NCBI RefSeq assembly: GCF_964340395.1
Contig: NC_135551.1
Coordinates: 3,569,463 to 3,633,462 of the forward strand
Direction: 5' to 3'
Length of the DNA stretch: 64,000 bases
Source of the DNA: Glandiceps talaboti
Lineage: Eukaryota > Hemichordata > Enteropneusta > Spengelidae
In this document: piece by piece, positions 1-10,670 of the stretch
How positions within the stretch are numbered: the stretch's first letter is position 1
Layout: every line of letters starts with the position of its first letter
Program-made: the position numbers and the translations under genes
The notes under the pieces: model-generated
Told to the model about the DNA's origin: nothing
The model's database searches: none
The model's input: the letters and a program-made list of their open reading frames with translations, nothing else

Positions 1-590
1 ACGATTGCTTCTACTGCATGAAAAGTAATTTCTAAAATTACAACGACTAGACAGAAACTAATGTTTTTTTTCGTTGAGGGCGCTCTTGCAGGGAGAGGAA
101 CAAGTTAATGACGGTGCTCATTCATTTATTAGGGGAGGTGGTAGACTGTCTTTGAACGACTTTGTAGTCTAAGAGAGCCTTCAGTAAATACAATGGGGTG
201 GGCCTGGGGAAATAGAGGGCCACTTTTTACAAATTGGTTCTCATGGGAGGGCCATATTTTAGAGAGTGGGATTATGAGAGGGTCACAGTTGACTTAGACT
301 GCATTATCTAACTTAGGGACCGGTCAGTTTCTTCGGCCTGGGGGGCGGGCGGTGGATTTGTAGGTGGGATCACTCTGTTTTTGAAATTGGCAGATGGGGG
401 GGGGGGGTTATGCTGTTTTAAAAATTGTGGATGGGGGGGGGGGTCATTGTGTTTTGGAATGTGATCGAAGCAAAAAATCCTTTTCTACAATGGCATATAG
501 CTTTGTCGGAAATGTGGTACATGTAATTTGTTCTTGTCCCTGTTTCTTACATAAATTCTTTACTATTACTTATTTAGTTCAAACATAACA
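1..590. repeat. G-rich dispersed repeat, left flank
   Basis: No convincing gene. The stretch 187-450 is rich in G runs and includes a segment (311-360) that recurs in inverted orientation at 2351-2400, so it is probably part of an interspersed element. A short open stretch at 92-172 follows an AG but is too short to call. Confidence 0.5.
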
Positions 591-593
<3 letters not shown>

Positions 594-624
<31 letters not shown>

Positions 625-627
625 GTA
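594..627. repeat. (ATATAC)n microsatellite
   Basis: About five copies of a six-base ATATAC unit. Confidence 0.9.
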
Positions 628-1056
628 TTACCTAGCTACCACACTAGTTACAGAACAGTTATGTAAATGCTTGGCTGTTTCACAATCAATGCTTCACTTA
701 CATGTATATTGCACTTTGGGGCAAAAGTGAACTTCAAGGTTTCGTAATGGTTATCTTCATAGATAATTTATAAAAGAAGTTAATCTAAAATGACCCACTC
801 GTCAGTATGAATTTGTCAGAAGAGATTAATACACTTTCTATTTTGGACACTACATGTTATTGACACTACAAATCACCACATCTCATCAGATTCCAGTTTC
901 TATTATACACTAGGTATGACCACCTAAAGTTCTCTAACATACCGGTGACTTTACTATACATGCAATATTAATGCCCCTATACCAAGTGTTACGGGCCCAT
1001 TTTTGTGTGACATGGGAAACTCATTTAAAACTTACATTTACATTAGCTTTTCGCAG

Positions 1057-1167
1057 CTTGGGAATATTACCTCAAAGGCTATGAACAACCTAAACATTGC
1101 CTTAATAGAAGCAAAAAACTGCAGATCTGCCAGGGGAAAACGCCCAAGGACTCCCTCACCCCCAGAG
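1057..1167 (+). CDS. Possible internal exon, unrecognised
   Basis: A pyrimidine-containing acceptor (ends ttttcgcag at 1056) precedes 37 stop-free codons reading LGNITSKAMNN and ending RGKRPRTPSPPE. A GTCACT at 1168 could be the donor. The composition (Lys/Arg, then a Pro-rich patch) looks coding. The frame would leave a phase-0 junction, which does not join directly to the phase-1 exon at 4276, so at least one exon would have to lie between them. The exon is not needed by any gene I can name. It could be chance, and it lies inside a possible inverted-repeat-bounded element (311-2400). Confidence 0.3.
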
Positions 1168-1399
1168 GTCACTCATGCATTCAACCAACAATCAGATGCA
1201 CCAGCAACCTTTTTACTGTCATAATGGTATTAAAACTTTTCTTAAATATGTTCACTCTATTCTAATTTGATATGATATTGTCTTTTAAAGATAGATAAAA
1301 TTGCCTTAAACCCCAAGTCTCCCCTACCAATGATACTACCATTAGATGTGCTGACCTTTACTACATTGTATATAATGATGGTAGTTAACTTTTAAGAAC

Positions 1400-2090
1400 A
1401 TATTTCAACCCTATGTAAGTTATAATAGGATAGTTTCTGATACTTGATGGTGGTGTCTTGTAATGCATGGATTGAGTTATTGCTTGAAAGGGTCTGAATA
1501 GCCTAAATATTGACTTTCAGAATAAAAATCCCCCAGGGCTTCTAGAGGGAGACCCCCTCGGACCCCAACATGAGGTGGACATATCCCAGTCCCAAGCTCT
1601 TCCCCGCTTACTGTCAAGATGCTATCAAAGTATATTTCAACCCTATGTAGTTGCTTTTTACATATGTTGGTGCTGTCTTGTAAAGCTTGGAAATTATCGG
1701 GGGTCTGCATAGTCTCAAAATTGACTTTTCAGAGTAAAAAAGCCCCAGGGCTTCTAGGGGAAGACCCCCTAGGACCCCCCCCCCCCCACATGAGGTGTAC
1801 ACATCCCAGTCTCAAGCCCTTCCCCCTATCTCTTACTGTCAAGATGCTATCAAACTATATTTCAAAAATATTTCAACCCTATGTAGTTGCTTTTTACATG
1901 TTGGTGCTGTCTTGTAAAGCTTGGAAATTATTGTCTGAAAGGGTCTGAATAGTCTCAAAATTGACTGTTCAGAGTAAAAGAGCTCCATGGCTTCTAGGGG
2001 GAGACCCCCTAAGACCCCCCCCCCCATAAGAGATGTACATATTCCCTTCTCAAGCTTTCCCCCTACCTTTCACTGTCAGATGCTATTAAA
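1400..2090. repeat. Diverged tandem triplication, about 210-240 bp unit
   Basis: Three copies of a block containing tcaaccctatgtag, a tgaaagggtctgaatag segment and cttctaggggagaccccct. The markers recur near 1407/1647/1875 and near 1539/1751/1991. Copies are diverged, with small indels and C runs of different length. No coding potential is supported. Confidence 0.75.
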
Positions 2091-2227
2091 CTCCTTTTGG
2101 AATATATTACACTGTGTAGTCAATAATTATAATTATGATAGTGCTAACCTGGGATCTTATAAAGTGGTTGCAAGTCAAGCAGTCCATACATACGATCAAA
2201 AAAATACCTGTCATGTGAATATTATAT

Positions 2228-2410
2228 ATATATATATATATATATGTGGGGGGGGGGGGGTCATCATGTATTAGTCATAGGGGGTCAGCCTGTTTTTGGT
2301 TTTACAGATGGGGGGGGGGGTTCAGTGATTTTTTTGTCGGCCCGATTTAAGAATCCACCGGCCCCTCCCCCCAGGCTGGAAAAACTGACCGGTCCCTTAG
2401 CTTTATTGTG
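2228..2410. repeat. TA microsatellite and G-rich element end
   Basis: A short (TA)n, then G runs and a segment (2351-2400) that is the inverted counterpart of 311-360. It resembles the end of a dispersed element. Confidence 0.5.
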
Positions 2411-2685
2411 TGCTTTGGGTATCCTATCGATGCACATCGTATGAAAACTCGATGCAATATGGCCGGATATGCACACTTTCTGACCCCTCAACAATTAATA
2501 TTATTTTGATTGCTGACACTGTACTCTGCTTTTTTAATAGCTATGGATATGAGGTATTCAAAACATGTTTCACTTTTACTATAGCATCCTTGTAACCATG
2601 GTAATGAACAGCTCAAAGTTGCCTTAAATTGTGGCTTTATGCATATACTAACAAACTCCATGCAATAGAGACGGTTAGAGAAAAA

Positions 2686-3160
2686 GTCTGTCTGTCTGTC
2701 TGTCTGTCTGACTGTCTGTCCGTGTGAGAGTGTGTCACATGTTTTTGATGTACTGTTTTAGGTAGTTAAAATCAAACTACCTAAATAAGTTACAGTCTCA
2801 TAGTGATGTTTGATTTTCATAAATAATCACTTTTGATAATTAGATAATGCAATGTCAGAATGCAGACTTTTAATTACATGTCATGATGTGTCCTTTAAAG
2901 CTTGTTGATGTAGCTTATAATTTTGATGGTTAATTTACATAATTAATTATTTTTCGATAATTATGCAATATGTTAACTATGCAATCTCCAAATTTAATTT
3001 CATATCGTTTATAATTAATTTTTCAAATTAAGGTGCATCATGTATAATACCCATTGCTCCGATTTTTGCATTTCAACATTGTGTGTAAGACCAAACATCT
3101 CTGGCTTTGTCCTTCCGGGAAGCAGCTTACCTCCCATAAGGGGAAGTTATGTTATGCTTA

Positions 3161-3255
<95 letters not shown>

Positions 3256-3335
3256 GGACACGATATCTCAAAAGCTACAGCATCGATTCTAATGAAACTT
3301 GCTCCACTTCTTCCACAAGATAATGAAAAGAACTG
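2686..3335. repeat. Interspersed repeat with internal (TGTC)n
   Basis: A short TCTG run at 2693-2717 and a long perfect (TGTC)n at 3161-3255 sit inside AT-rich flanks. After the second run comes a segment beginning gtggacacgatatctcaaaa. Open frames across the TGTC run are low-complexity and not coding. Confidence 0.6.
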
Positions 3336-4170
3336 ATTGGATTTTGGTAAACACCCAATGAACATTAATTAGTCGTTAGCATAATTAATATGTTTTAGTA
3401 ATTAGGCTATATCTTTGAAACCCATACTTTAAATCCAATGCAATTTAATACATACATTAACCATAACAAAGGGCATATGTCCTGTAAAGTATGTTGATCT
3501 AGCTTGCAGTTTTAATGAACAACATGCATAATTAATGATTTTCGGTAATTAGGCTATATCTTAATAATGCATTACTTCAATTTCAATATAATTTAGTACA
3601 TACGTTAACCATAACACAGCGCATATGTTCTATAAGATTTGTTGATCTAGCTTACAGATTTAATGAATAATTAGCGTAATTAATGATTAGGTTGCGTCTT
3701 AGGATTGCAAGCTTCAAATTTCATATAACTTGATGTAGTACATATTTCAACGATAATAATGCACACATGTCCTTTGAACTTTGCTGATATAACTTTAGAT
3801 TTTAATGAATAATTTAAATATTTAATGATTTTCAGTAATTAAGCTATGCACCCATCAAATTCCATATAATTTGGCACATACATTAACCATAACAAAGCAG
3901 ACATATCCAAGAAAGCATAGTTTTTTAGTTTTAATTAGTAATTTGCATAATCAATGATTTCTAGTAATTAGACTATATCTTAAGAATACAAACTTCAAAG
4001 TTCATTTAACTTGGTGCATCCATCAACCATAACAAATCGCACATGTGTGATGAGTTGTTTATGTAGTTTCTAATGATGATGTGTAATTTGCATAAATAGT
4101 CATTTTGATAATTAGGCAATATCTTTAGAATGCAAGCTTTAAATTTCAGATAATTTAGTACATGCATTTA
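3335..4170. repeat. Diverged AT-rich tandem repeat, about 125-bp period
   Basis: Successive diverged copies share taattaggctatatctta, a segment like acattaaccataacaaag, and gttgatctagctt. Related copies also appear left of the (TGTC)n block (about 2780-3030). It lies upstream of the exon at 4276, so it is probably intronic. Confidence 0.65.
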
Positions 4171-4275
4171 TGGTATAGACGTGCTCCCAATATACATGTA
4201 TGAGAATGATATGCAAATAAGTATATGGTCGTTCCTTTTACCATGCTTGCGTCTGGCTTAATATATTTTCTGTAG

Positions 4276-4365
4276 ATGTGCTTGAACTCAAGAATTTTGA
4301 CATGATTGACAATACATACATCATTGCAGAAACTGGACAAGACACAGCAGCTAGCAAGTCAATCA
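4276..4365 (+). CDS. Unrecognised gene, exon a
   Basis: Acceptor ttttctgtag, then 90 bp, then donor GTAAGT. Phase 1 at both ends. Reads [20 protein letters not shown] and ends AASKSI. Confidence 0.6.
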
Positions 4366-6773
4366 GTAAGTATAAAATATTATATTTTCTTTGACGTGTT
4401 TCCCTTTTTAATGTCCCCAATGAAAGAGAGAATAATAGTATCAAAGTACAAGAAACAAGCCATCGTAGATGATATAATCCCACTGTTTGGCTGTTGATCC
4501 CTGTTTGGATTGTAACACTTCTTGTCTATGATAGGTGCAATCACAAATTGACGTGCATATGTACCTAAAAGTACGCTGCCCGTAAGACTGAAATTGATCA
4601 TAGCAGAATGCTCAGCAATGACTAGTACACACGCGCATCGTATATACTCTGCGATAAAAAATTGGTGGTCCGCCCAAGGATGCATTGCGGCACAGTGACT
4701 ATAATATAATAGCGTGCGACTCAGACTTACGCTATTTTAGCCAAACTGGCGACTCCAAATTTTGAATCCAACCATCCTCAACGAACGACAAACTAGTGAA
4801 AGTGTCAGAATTATTCAATGGTTAGGAGTTATCTCAGAGGTCGCCCCTATATACTCCATTAATACTCAACTATTTACAAAGATTAAATGTGAACTGACCA
4901 CAACTAAACTAGCTATATAGCTGTGAATTACATGCCAAACATTATGTTGTAGACTTTCGACTAGCATTCTTCAACGACATCAAAAAATATAACAGCCTCA
5001 TATACATTTGATAAATGGTGACGTTGTGTCCGATCATTAGTTTTCTGTTCAATCTTACTCTGTAAACACTTCTAAATAGTTAGTGGTTTGACATCGTGAT
5101 TGAGGATGAAAACATCTATTTTCCAAAATGGCGGGCAGTGACATCACAAACTATCGCGAGGTTTTAGAGTCCTCAACAGTAAGGTACAGCAAGTCTCATG
5201 CATTATGATATTTCGTTTTTGAAACTGTACTAATTTTTTGATATTTAATTTGAAACAATTTTATTTTTCCTGAGAAAACTAATCAAAAACTGTGATTGTG
5301 CAAAGATTGAGTTTAGAGAGATTAAGAGATTTAGACAAGGGTTACAATAAAGAACTGTGAACAACAGTCTCATTCTAGTTATACTAATATTAAGGCAAGA
5401 TATTGGACTTTTGCTAACAGAAAGTCCACACATATCAACTTATTGCATGATTTATGATGATGAAGTAAAAGGGTCACCAAATACAGCCATTTCAATTCTA
5501 AAATCGTCAACTTCAACCCAACAGCCCCTCCCCCTGGACTAGTGACTTTCATTTTGGCTAACCATTATTGTTGTGTCATTTATAGCTAGAGTAACTAACC
5601 CCCATACATATATCTAGAGCTAACCCTGTATATATAATCATTGTGAGGCAGCCGGTCACAAATGAATCTACCCTGTGTGAGCTTATGGGCTGTGCCTAGT
5701 TATGATATTAGAACTTTGTCCTTTACAACTTTGATTGAGAGCTGTTCAGGCATGTCTGCGTAATGGCTTTGGACATGAAAAATTGATAACAAAATGGTCG
5801 TCTGGCGGCCATATTGGATCGTATCACAAAGGAAATTGCATATGTATGCCATAGTGTGTTGTCCTTGTACCAATTTTGAGAGAAATCGGTCCAGTCATTT
5901 CCGAGAAATGACTCCGGACGCACGCACGCACACACGCACAGGCGGAGCCCAGTCTATAAGTCAACCCTCCCCCCCCCCCCCGGATTTCGTCCGGCGGAGA
6001 TTAATAAACTATACAATTCCACGCCAATTCTGTATAATGAAGAATCTTCTGAGCCAGACATACATCTAATTTAGAGAAGTCACGCAGAGAGCTGCAAAAT
6101 TAGTAAAAGTGACTTTTGTTGGTCCCTAAGCGTAACCATAATGAAATGCAACATTAGCCTATTAAGAGTCCTACCCGTATTTCACTTTAAATGATCTCTT
6201 TAAATTGTATTGTTTCACTTTCAGATGACAGCATACCTTTTAGTAATACCCCTATTGATTTGGATACAATCAGTTTAAGTGATCTTGGTAAGTGATGAAC
6301 AATATTTATGTATCATAACAGTATTTTTGTTGTGTTCACTTACAAACTATGATCTAAATGTCGGTACTTACAAATCTATACGAGCTCAATATGACATGGA
6401 CAGTACAATATATTCACTAATTAATTACAATACGGCACAAACCAACTGTAAACTGAAAAATCAACATGAAACAAACATTGACTAAGTCTCAATTGGTAAC
6501 TCAATACACTGAAAAAAGGCTACAATATTTGTCAAACGTTTGTTCTTATTAACATTTTACACATTTATTAATCTGCTAAATTTATTGAGTTGCAAACAAG
6601 GACTTGCCATATGTTGTTTCATACTGATTTCTCAAGTAGAAAGCCATGAGAAAATTGTTTTATAAATTAAAAATCCGAAATAAATATCCAATCCTCATAG
6701 ATATGGTAATTCTAATGATTCATTAATAGTCACATCATATTTATCAAAAGCTAATCAGTTCTTTTATAAATAC

Positions 6774-6830
<57 letters not shown>

Positions 6831-6878
6831 GACAGGCAGGCAGGCAGGCGGACGGACGGACGGACGGACGGACGGACG

Positions 6879-6940
<62 letters not shown>

Positions 6941-6945
6941 TAGAC

Positions 6946-7005
<60 letters not shown>

Positions 7006-7431
7006 GGACGTAAGTTAAGGTGATCAGAATAAATAAAAGAAATAAGGCATATGAATTCACCAACAGAGTACCTTACATAAGCCAATATTGTAGTCTAGCA
7101 CACATTGAAGTATCCTAGCAGACACTTCTTAAAATTCATTTATTTTGAACTTACGAACTGTAACAAATGCACCTGTATTTATTATAGTCAATTTTGATGT
7201 ACAATTAAATACACTGGATTCATCAGTAGTTGGACCAGTAGCTCCGTCTAGATCCCAATCATCACAGCGAAATGATACAGGCAAGAAACTCAGAAGATCT
7301 ACAGATACTGGCCATGGTAAAAGGACGAATGATGGTCAGTTTTGCGCTGTTTTCAGTGTATTGATTCTTTCAGAGATTCTCCACCCAATGAAGGGTCTAT
7401 GATTCTTTCTACAACAAAAACTAACTTTAAC

Positions 7432-7509
<78 letters not shown>

Positions 7510-9291
7510 GTTGTTATTGAACTTTATGTTAAATATTCCAAAACAAGAGTCCCCTATATAAGAAAAATAACAACAATTATAAAGCAGAAGCCGTGTTGCT
7601 TGGGTTCATCAAGGAGAGTTCAATCGTGTAAGAAATCTCTAGCTGGCATATGGTAATTTAAGTGGTTGTATTGGATGTGAACTGAGTATGGAATTTAATC
7701 ACTGTGGTGTTTTTACCTGAACGAAAAACAATATGAAACAACAAATCCAAGTCCACATGTGTAACTCAGTCAATAAATAACACACAATTGAATATAAAAA
7801 GGTTTGCTATCGTAAGTACAGAAGTTGGTTACTAAACAAACTGGGAAAACGAGTCACTTAAATCACAATTAAACACACCATTAATCAAACCCTGATCAAA
7901 CCATTCATACACATTGATGTAAAATCAAATCATTCATACACACAGTGACGTAAAATCAAACTATTCATACACATTGACGTAAAATCAAACTATTCATACA
8001 CATTGACGTAAAATCAAACTATTCATATCCAGTGACGTAAAATCAAACTATTCATACACAGTGATGTAAAATCAAACTATTCATACACATTGACGTAAAA
8101 TCAAACTATTCATATCCAGTGACGTAAAATCAAACTATTCATACACAGTGATGTAAAATCAAACTATTCATACACATTGACGTAAAATCAAACTATTCAT
8201 ATCCAGTGACGTAAAATCAAACTATTCACACACAGTGACGTAAAATCAAACTATTCATACACAGTGACGTAAAATCAAACTATTCATACACAGTGATGTA
8301 AAATCAAACCATTCATACACAGTGACGTAGAATCAAACTATTCACACACAGTGACGTAAAATCAAACTATTCACACACAGTGACGTAAAATCAAACTATT
8401 CATACACAGTGATGTAAAATCAAACCATTCATACACAGTGACGTAGAATCAAACTATTCACACACAGTGACGTAAAATCAAACTATTCACACACAGTGAC
8501 GTAAAATCAAACTATTCATACACAGTGACGTAAAATCAAACTATTCATACACAGTGACGTAGAATCAAACTATTCACACACAGTGACGTAAAATCAAACT
8601 ATTCATACACAGTGACGTAAAATCAAACTATTCACACACAGTGACGTAAAATCAAACTATTCACACACAGTGATGTAAAATCAAACCATTCATACACAGT
8701 GGCGTAAAATCAAACTATTCACACACAGTGACGTAAAATCAAACTATTCACACACAGTGATGTAAAATCAAACCATTCATACACAGTGGCGTAAAATCAA
8801 ACTATTCATACACAGTGATGTAAAATCAAACCATTCATACACAGTGGCGTAAAATCAAACTATTCATACACAGTGATGTAATCAAACTATTTATATACAG
8901 TGACATAAAATCAAACCATTCATACACAGTGACGTAAAATCAAACTATTCATACACAGTGACGTAATCAAACTATTCATTTACAGTGACGTAATCATACT
9001 ATTAATATCGTGACGAAATCAAATTATCCATATACAGTGACGTAATCAAACCATTCATATGCAGTGACGTAATCAAACCATTCATACACAGTGACGTAAG
9101 CAAACCATTTGTACTCAGTGACGTAATCAAATTATGCATATACAGTGACGTAATCAAATTATGCAGTGACGTAATCAAACTATTCATAAAGTGATTTGAT
9201 CAAATCATTCGTGTAAAGTGGAGTATTCTAACTATTCATATACAGTGGCATAATCAAACTATTCATATACAGAGACATAATCAAACCATTC

Positions 9292-9348
<57 letters not shown>

Positions 9349-9701
9349 GGCGGGCGGGCAGGCAGGCAGACACACACACACACACACACACACAGACAGC
9401 CTTGTAACACATCCAAAATAAATAGCCAGTAAATACCCAACACTTATCCACACGATCACTTATAGACTAGCATGAATAGAAACAGATATATTAGAATTAT
9501 GTATTTGTGTTTGCAAAGCCCGTTGCTAAATGTGCAAAGTTGCTTGAGTCTGTGGCCGGCCATTGCAAATAGATGTAAATGGCCAATCGAGAACTTAGTG
9601 ATTGGATGTAATTATTATCTCTTTTAGGTCTCGTGGTACTACATGAAGACAGAGTAAATAAGAGAGTAAAACGCAGACATGCCCGTACAAAGTTGCAGTG
9701 A
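4276..9701 (+). CDS. Unrecognised gene, 3' part of four joined exons
   Basis: Four exons (4276-4365, 6225-6287, 7188-7316 or 7188-7334, 9628-9701) join with consistent phase-1 junctions to one open frame ending at TGA 9699-9701. Each has a usable AG acceptor, and the first two have perfect GTAAGT donors. The joined product runs about 119 or 125 residues. It is polar and Ser/Thr/Asp rich, with an acidic patch ([12 protein letters not shown]) followed by a basic stretch ([12 protein letters not shown]) and a very basic C terminus ([14 protein letters not shown]) that could be a nuclear localisation signal. No signal peptide, membrane segment or domain is recognised. The 5' end is not found and probably lies upstream or beyond the window. 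The exon chain is supported by matching phases; the product is unknown. Confidence 0.6.
5640..6010. repeat. Dispersed repeat with G/C-tract end
   Basis: A low-coding segment with a ggccatattggatcgtatca core, a CA-rich cacgcacgcacacacgcac tract and a C run followed by a small hairpin (ccggatttcgtccgg). It sits in the intron before the exon at 6225. It looks like a non-autonomous interspersed repeat. Confidence 0.45.
6225..6287 (+). CDS. Unrecognised gene, exon b
   Basis: Acceptor tgtttcactttcag, then 63 bp, then donor GTAAGT. Phase 1 at both ends. Reads [20 protein letters not shown]. Confidence 0.6.
6771..7005. repeat. Compound microsatellite (CAGA)n-(CGGA)n-(CAGA)n-(GATA)n
   Basis: About 235 bp of four-base units that change stepwise by single substitutions. 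Intronic in the unrecognised gene. Confidence 0.97.
7188..7316 (+). CDS. Unrecognised gene, exon c
   Basis: Acceptor tgtatttattatag. Two donors keep the same phase: GTAAAA after 7316 and GTCAGT after 7334. Exon lengths are 129 or 147 bp, both multiples of three, so alternative donor use would add or drop six residues (GKRTND) without a frameshift. Confidence 0.55.
7433..7510. repeat. (ATT)n microsatellite
   Basis: About 26 perfect ATT triplets in the intron before the terminal exon at 9628. Confidence 0.97.
7893..9292. repeat. 29-bp minisatellite with CRE-like core
   Basis: About 45-48 tandem copies of a 29-bp unit that includes ttcatacacagtgacgtaaa. Most copies hold TGACGTAA or TGATGTAA. 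Unit sequence and length drift at the right end, where five bases of the unit are lost. It fills most of the intron between exons 7188 and 9628. Confidence 0.97.
9291..9394. repeat. (CAGA)n-(GGCA)n-(CA)n microsatellite
   Basis: A compound short tandem repeat directly abutting the 29-bp minisatellite. Confidence 0.95.
9628..9701 (+). CDS. Unrecognised gene, terminal exon
   Basis: Acceptor ttattatctcttttag, then 74 bp ending in TGA. Reads [19 protein letters not shown] then TKLQ. The phase matches exon c. No AATAAA is seen close downstream. Confidence 0.55.
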
Positions 9702-10670
9702 CATTTGTAACAATTTCAATAGATATTAACCCATGCAAACACACAGTATCAATGTATTCAAATACAGCAGATAACGATTACTAAGACATTATAGGAAAAC
9801 AATGATGTACCTTACTTGAGCTTAATTACAGTATTACATTTGTTAGGCTAGCACATCTGTGGAACGTGACACCATGGATACATTTCTTTGATGTAATGTC
9901 ATAATAATATGATTTCTATTGCACCAGTATGTAGCCATCGTACAATATTTGATAATCTCGTTCGAACTACCATCTTGGAAACTTGTTTGTTCGAACTTGC
10001 TTGAAAATTAGACAATATAATCGGAACCTAACTCTAGCCGTGGTGGTATTGAGTAACGTGTCCTATGGTAGGATACATGTCTTTACTTCATAAAGTTAGA
10101 AATTCAAGTTCAATCTCGCTCTTCTTAGGGATAGGCTAGCTAGGGTATATAAAGTGACATTTAGACGATGTTCGAGGTTGATTGGTCGATGATGCCCTGG
10201 TCGCGGACAATTGAAGTCGTGATGTTTGAAGATCCATGGAATGATGGCGTGCTGTAGAACTGTTCAACCCGATACTGTAACTTAGGTATGAATTAGTATT
10301 CTAGTAATTTTAATATATCTAGATGTATTAAGGTCAGTTCTCCCATAGACAATAGAGAGGTCCCTCTCTATTGTCTATGGTTCTCCTTAGGCATTAAATT
10401 CATGATCAACGTAACCTCAAACCCTGACCAAGTGTGAGTTTATCCAGTGTGTGCCAACTTACTATTCTGTGTACCTCGACCTGCCAAATTGAGTGCTTCC
10501 CTCTACCACAAGCTATGACCCCGAATGAGTTTATTCCGCTCGACAACCTAATACTTTTACAGACTACAGTAGTGTCTAATTTACAAGATGTTGTGTTTAT
10601 GGACGGTCATTGTAATGGGCAGGCGAGGGGTGTCTGTGTTTTGAACATGAACTATGGTTTACCAAAGTGA
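9702..10670. other. Non-repetitive spacer with palindrome and TATA-like box
   Basis: No supported gene. It holds a TATATAAA at 10146-10153 followed by a 29-codon ATG frame (10168-10257) and a GTATGA after 10285 that could act as a donor. It could be a promoter with a leader exon, but nothing confirms it. A perfect palindrome lies at 10343-10380. Confidence 0.3.
10343..10380. repeat. Perfect 18-bp inverted repeat, 2-base spacer
   Basis: Left arm ccatagacaatagagagg at 10343-10360, right arm its exact reverse complement at 10363-10380. TTCTCC occurs at both outer edges (10338-10343 and 10381-10386), as a target-site duplication might. Confidence 0.9.

Noticed and set aside
92-172. Possible terminal exon after the AG at 90-91 (26 codons then TAA)
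   Set aside because: Too short to exceed chance, two frames are equally plausible, and no partner exon is visible.
4155-4685. Minus-strand frames of 61-101 codons overlapping the exon at 4276
   Set aside because: No splice signals, no family features, and the plus-strand exon has better support.
10168-10257. 29-codon frame downstream of a TATATAAA
   Set aside because: No family resemblance. Could be a leader uORF, but transcription is not shown.
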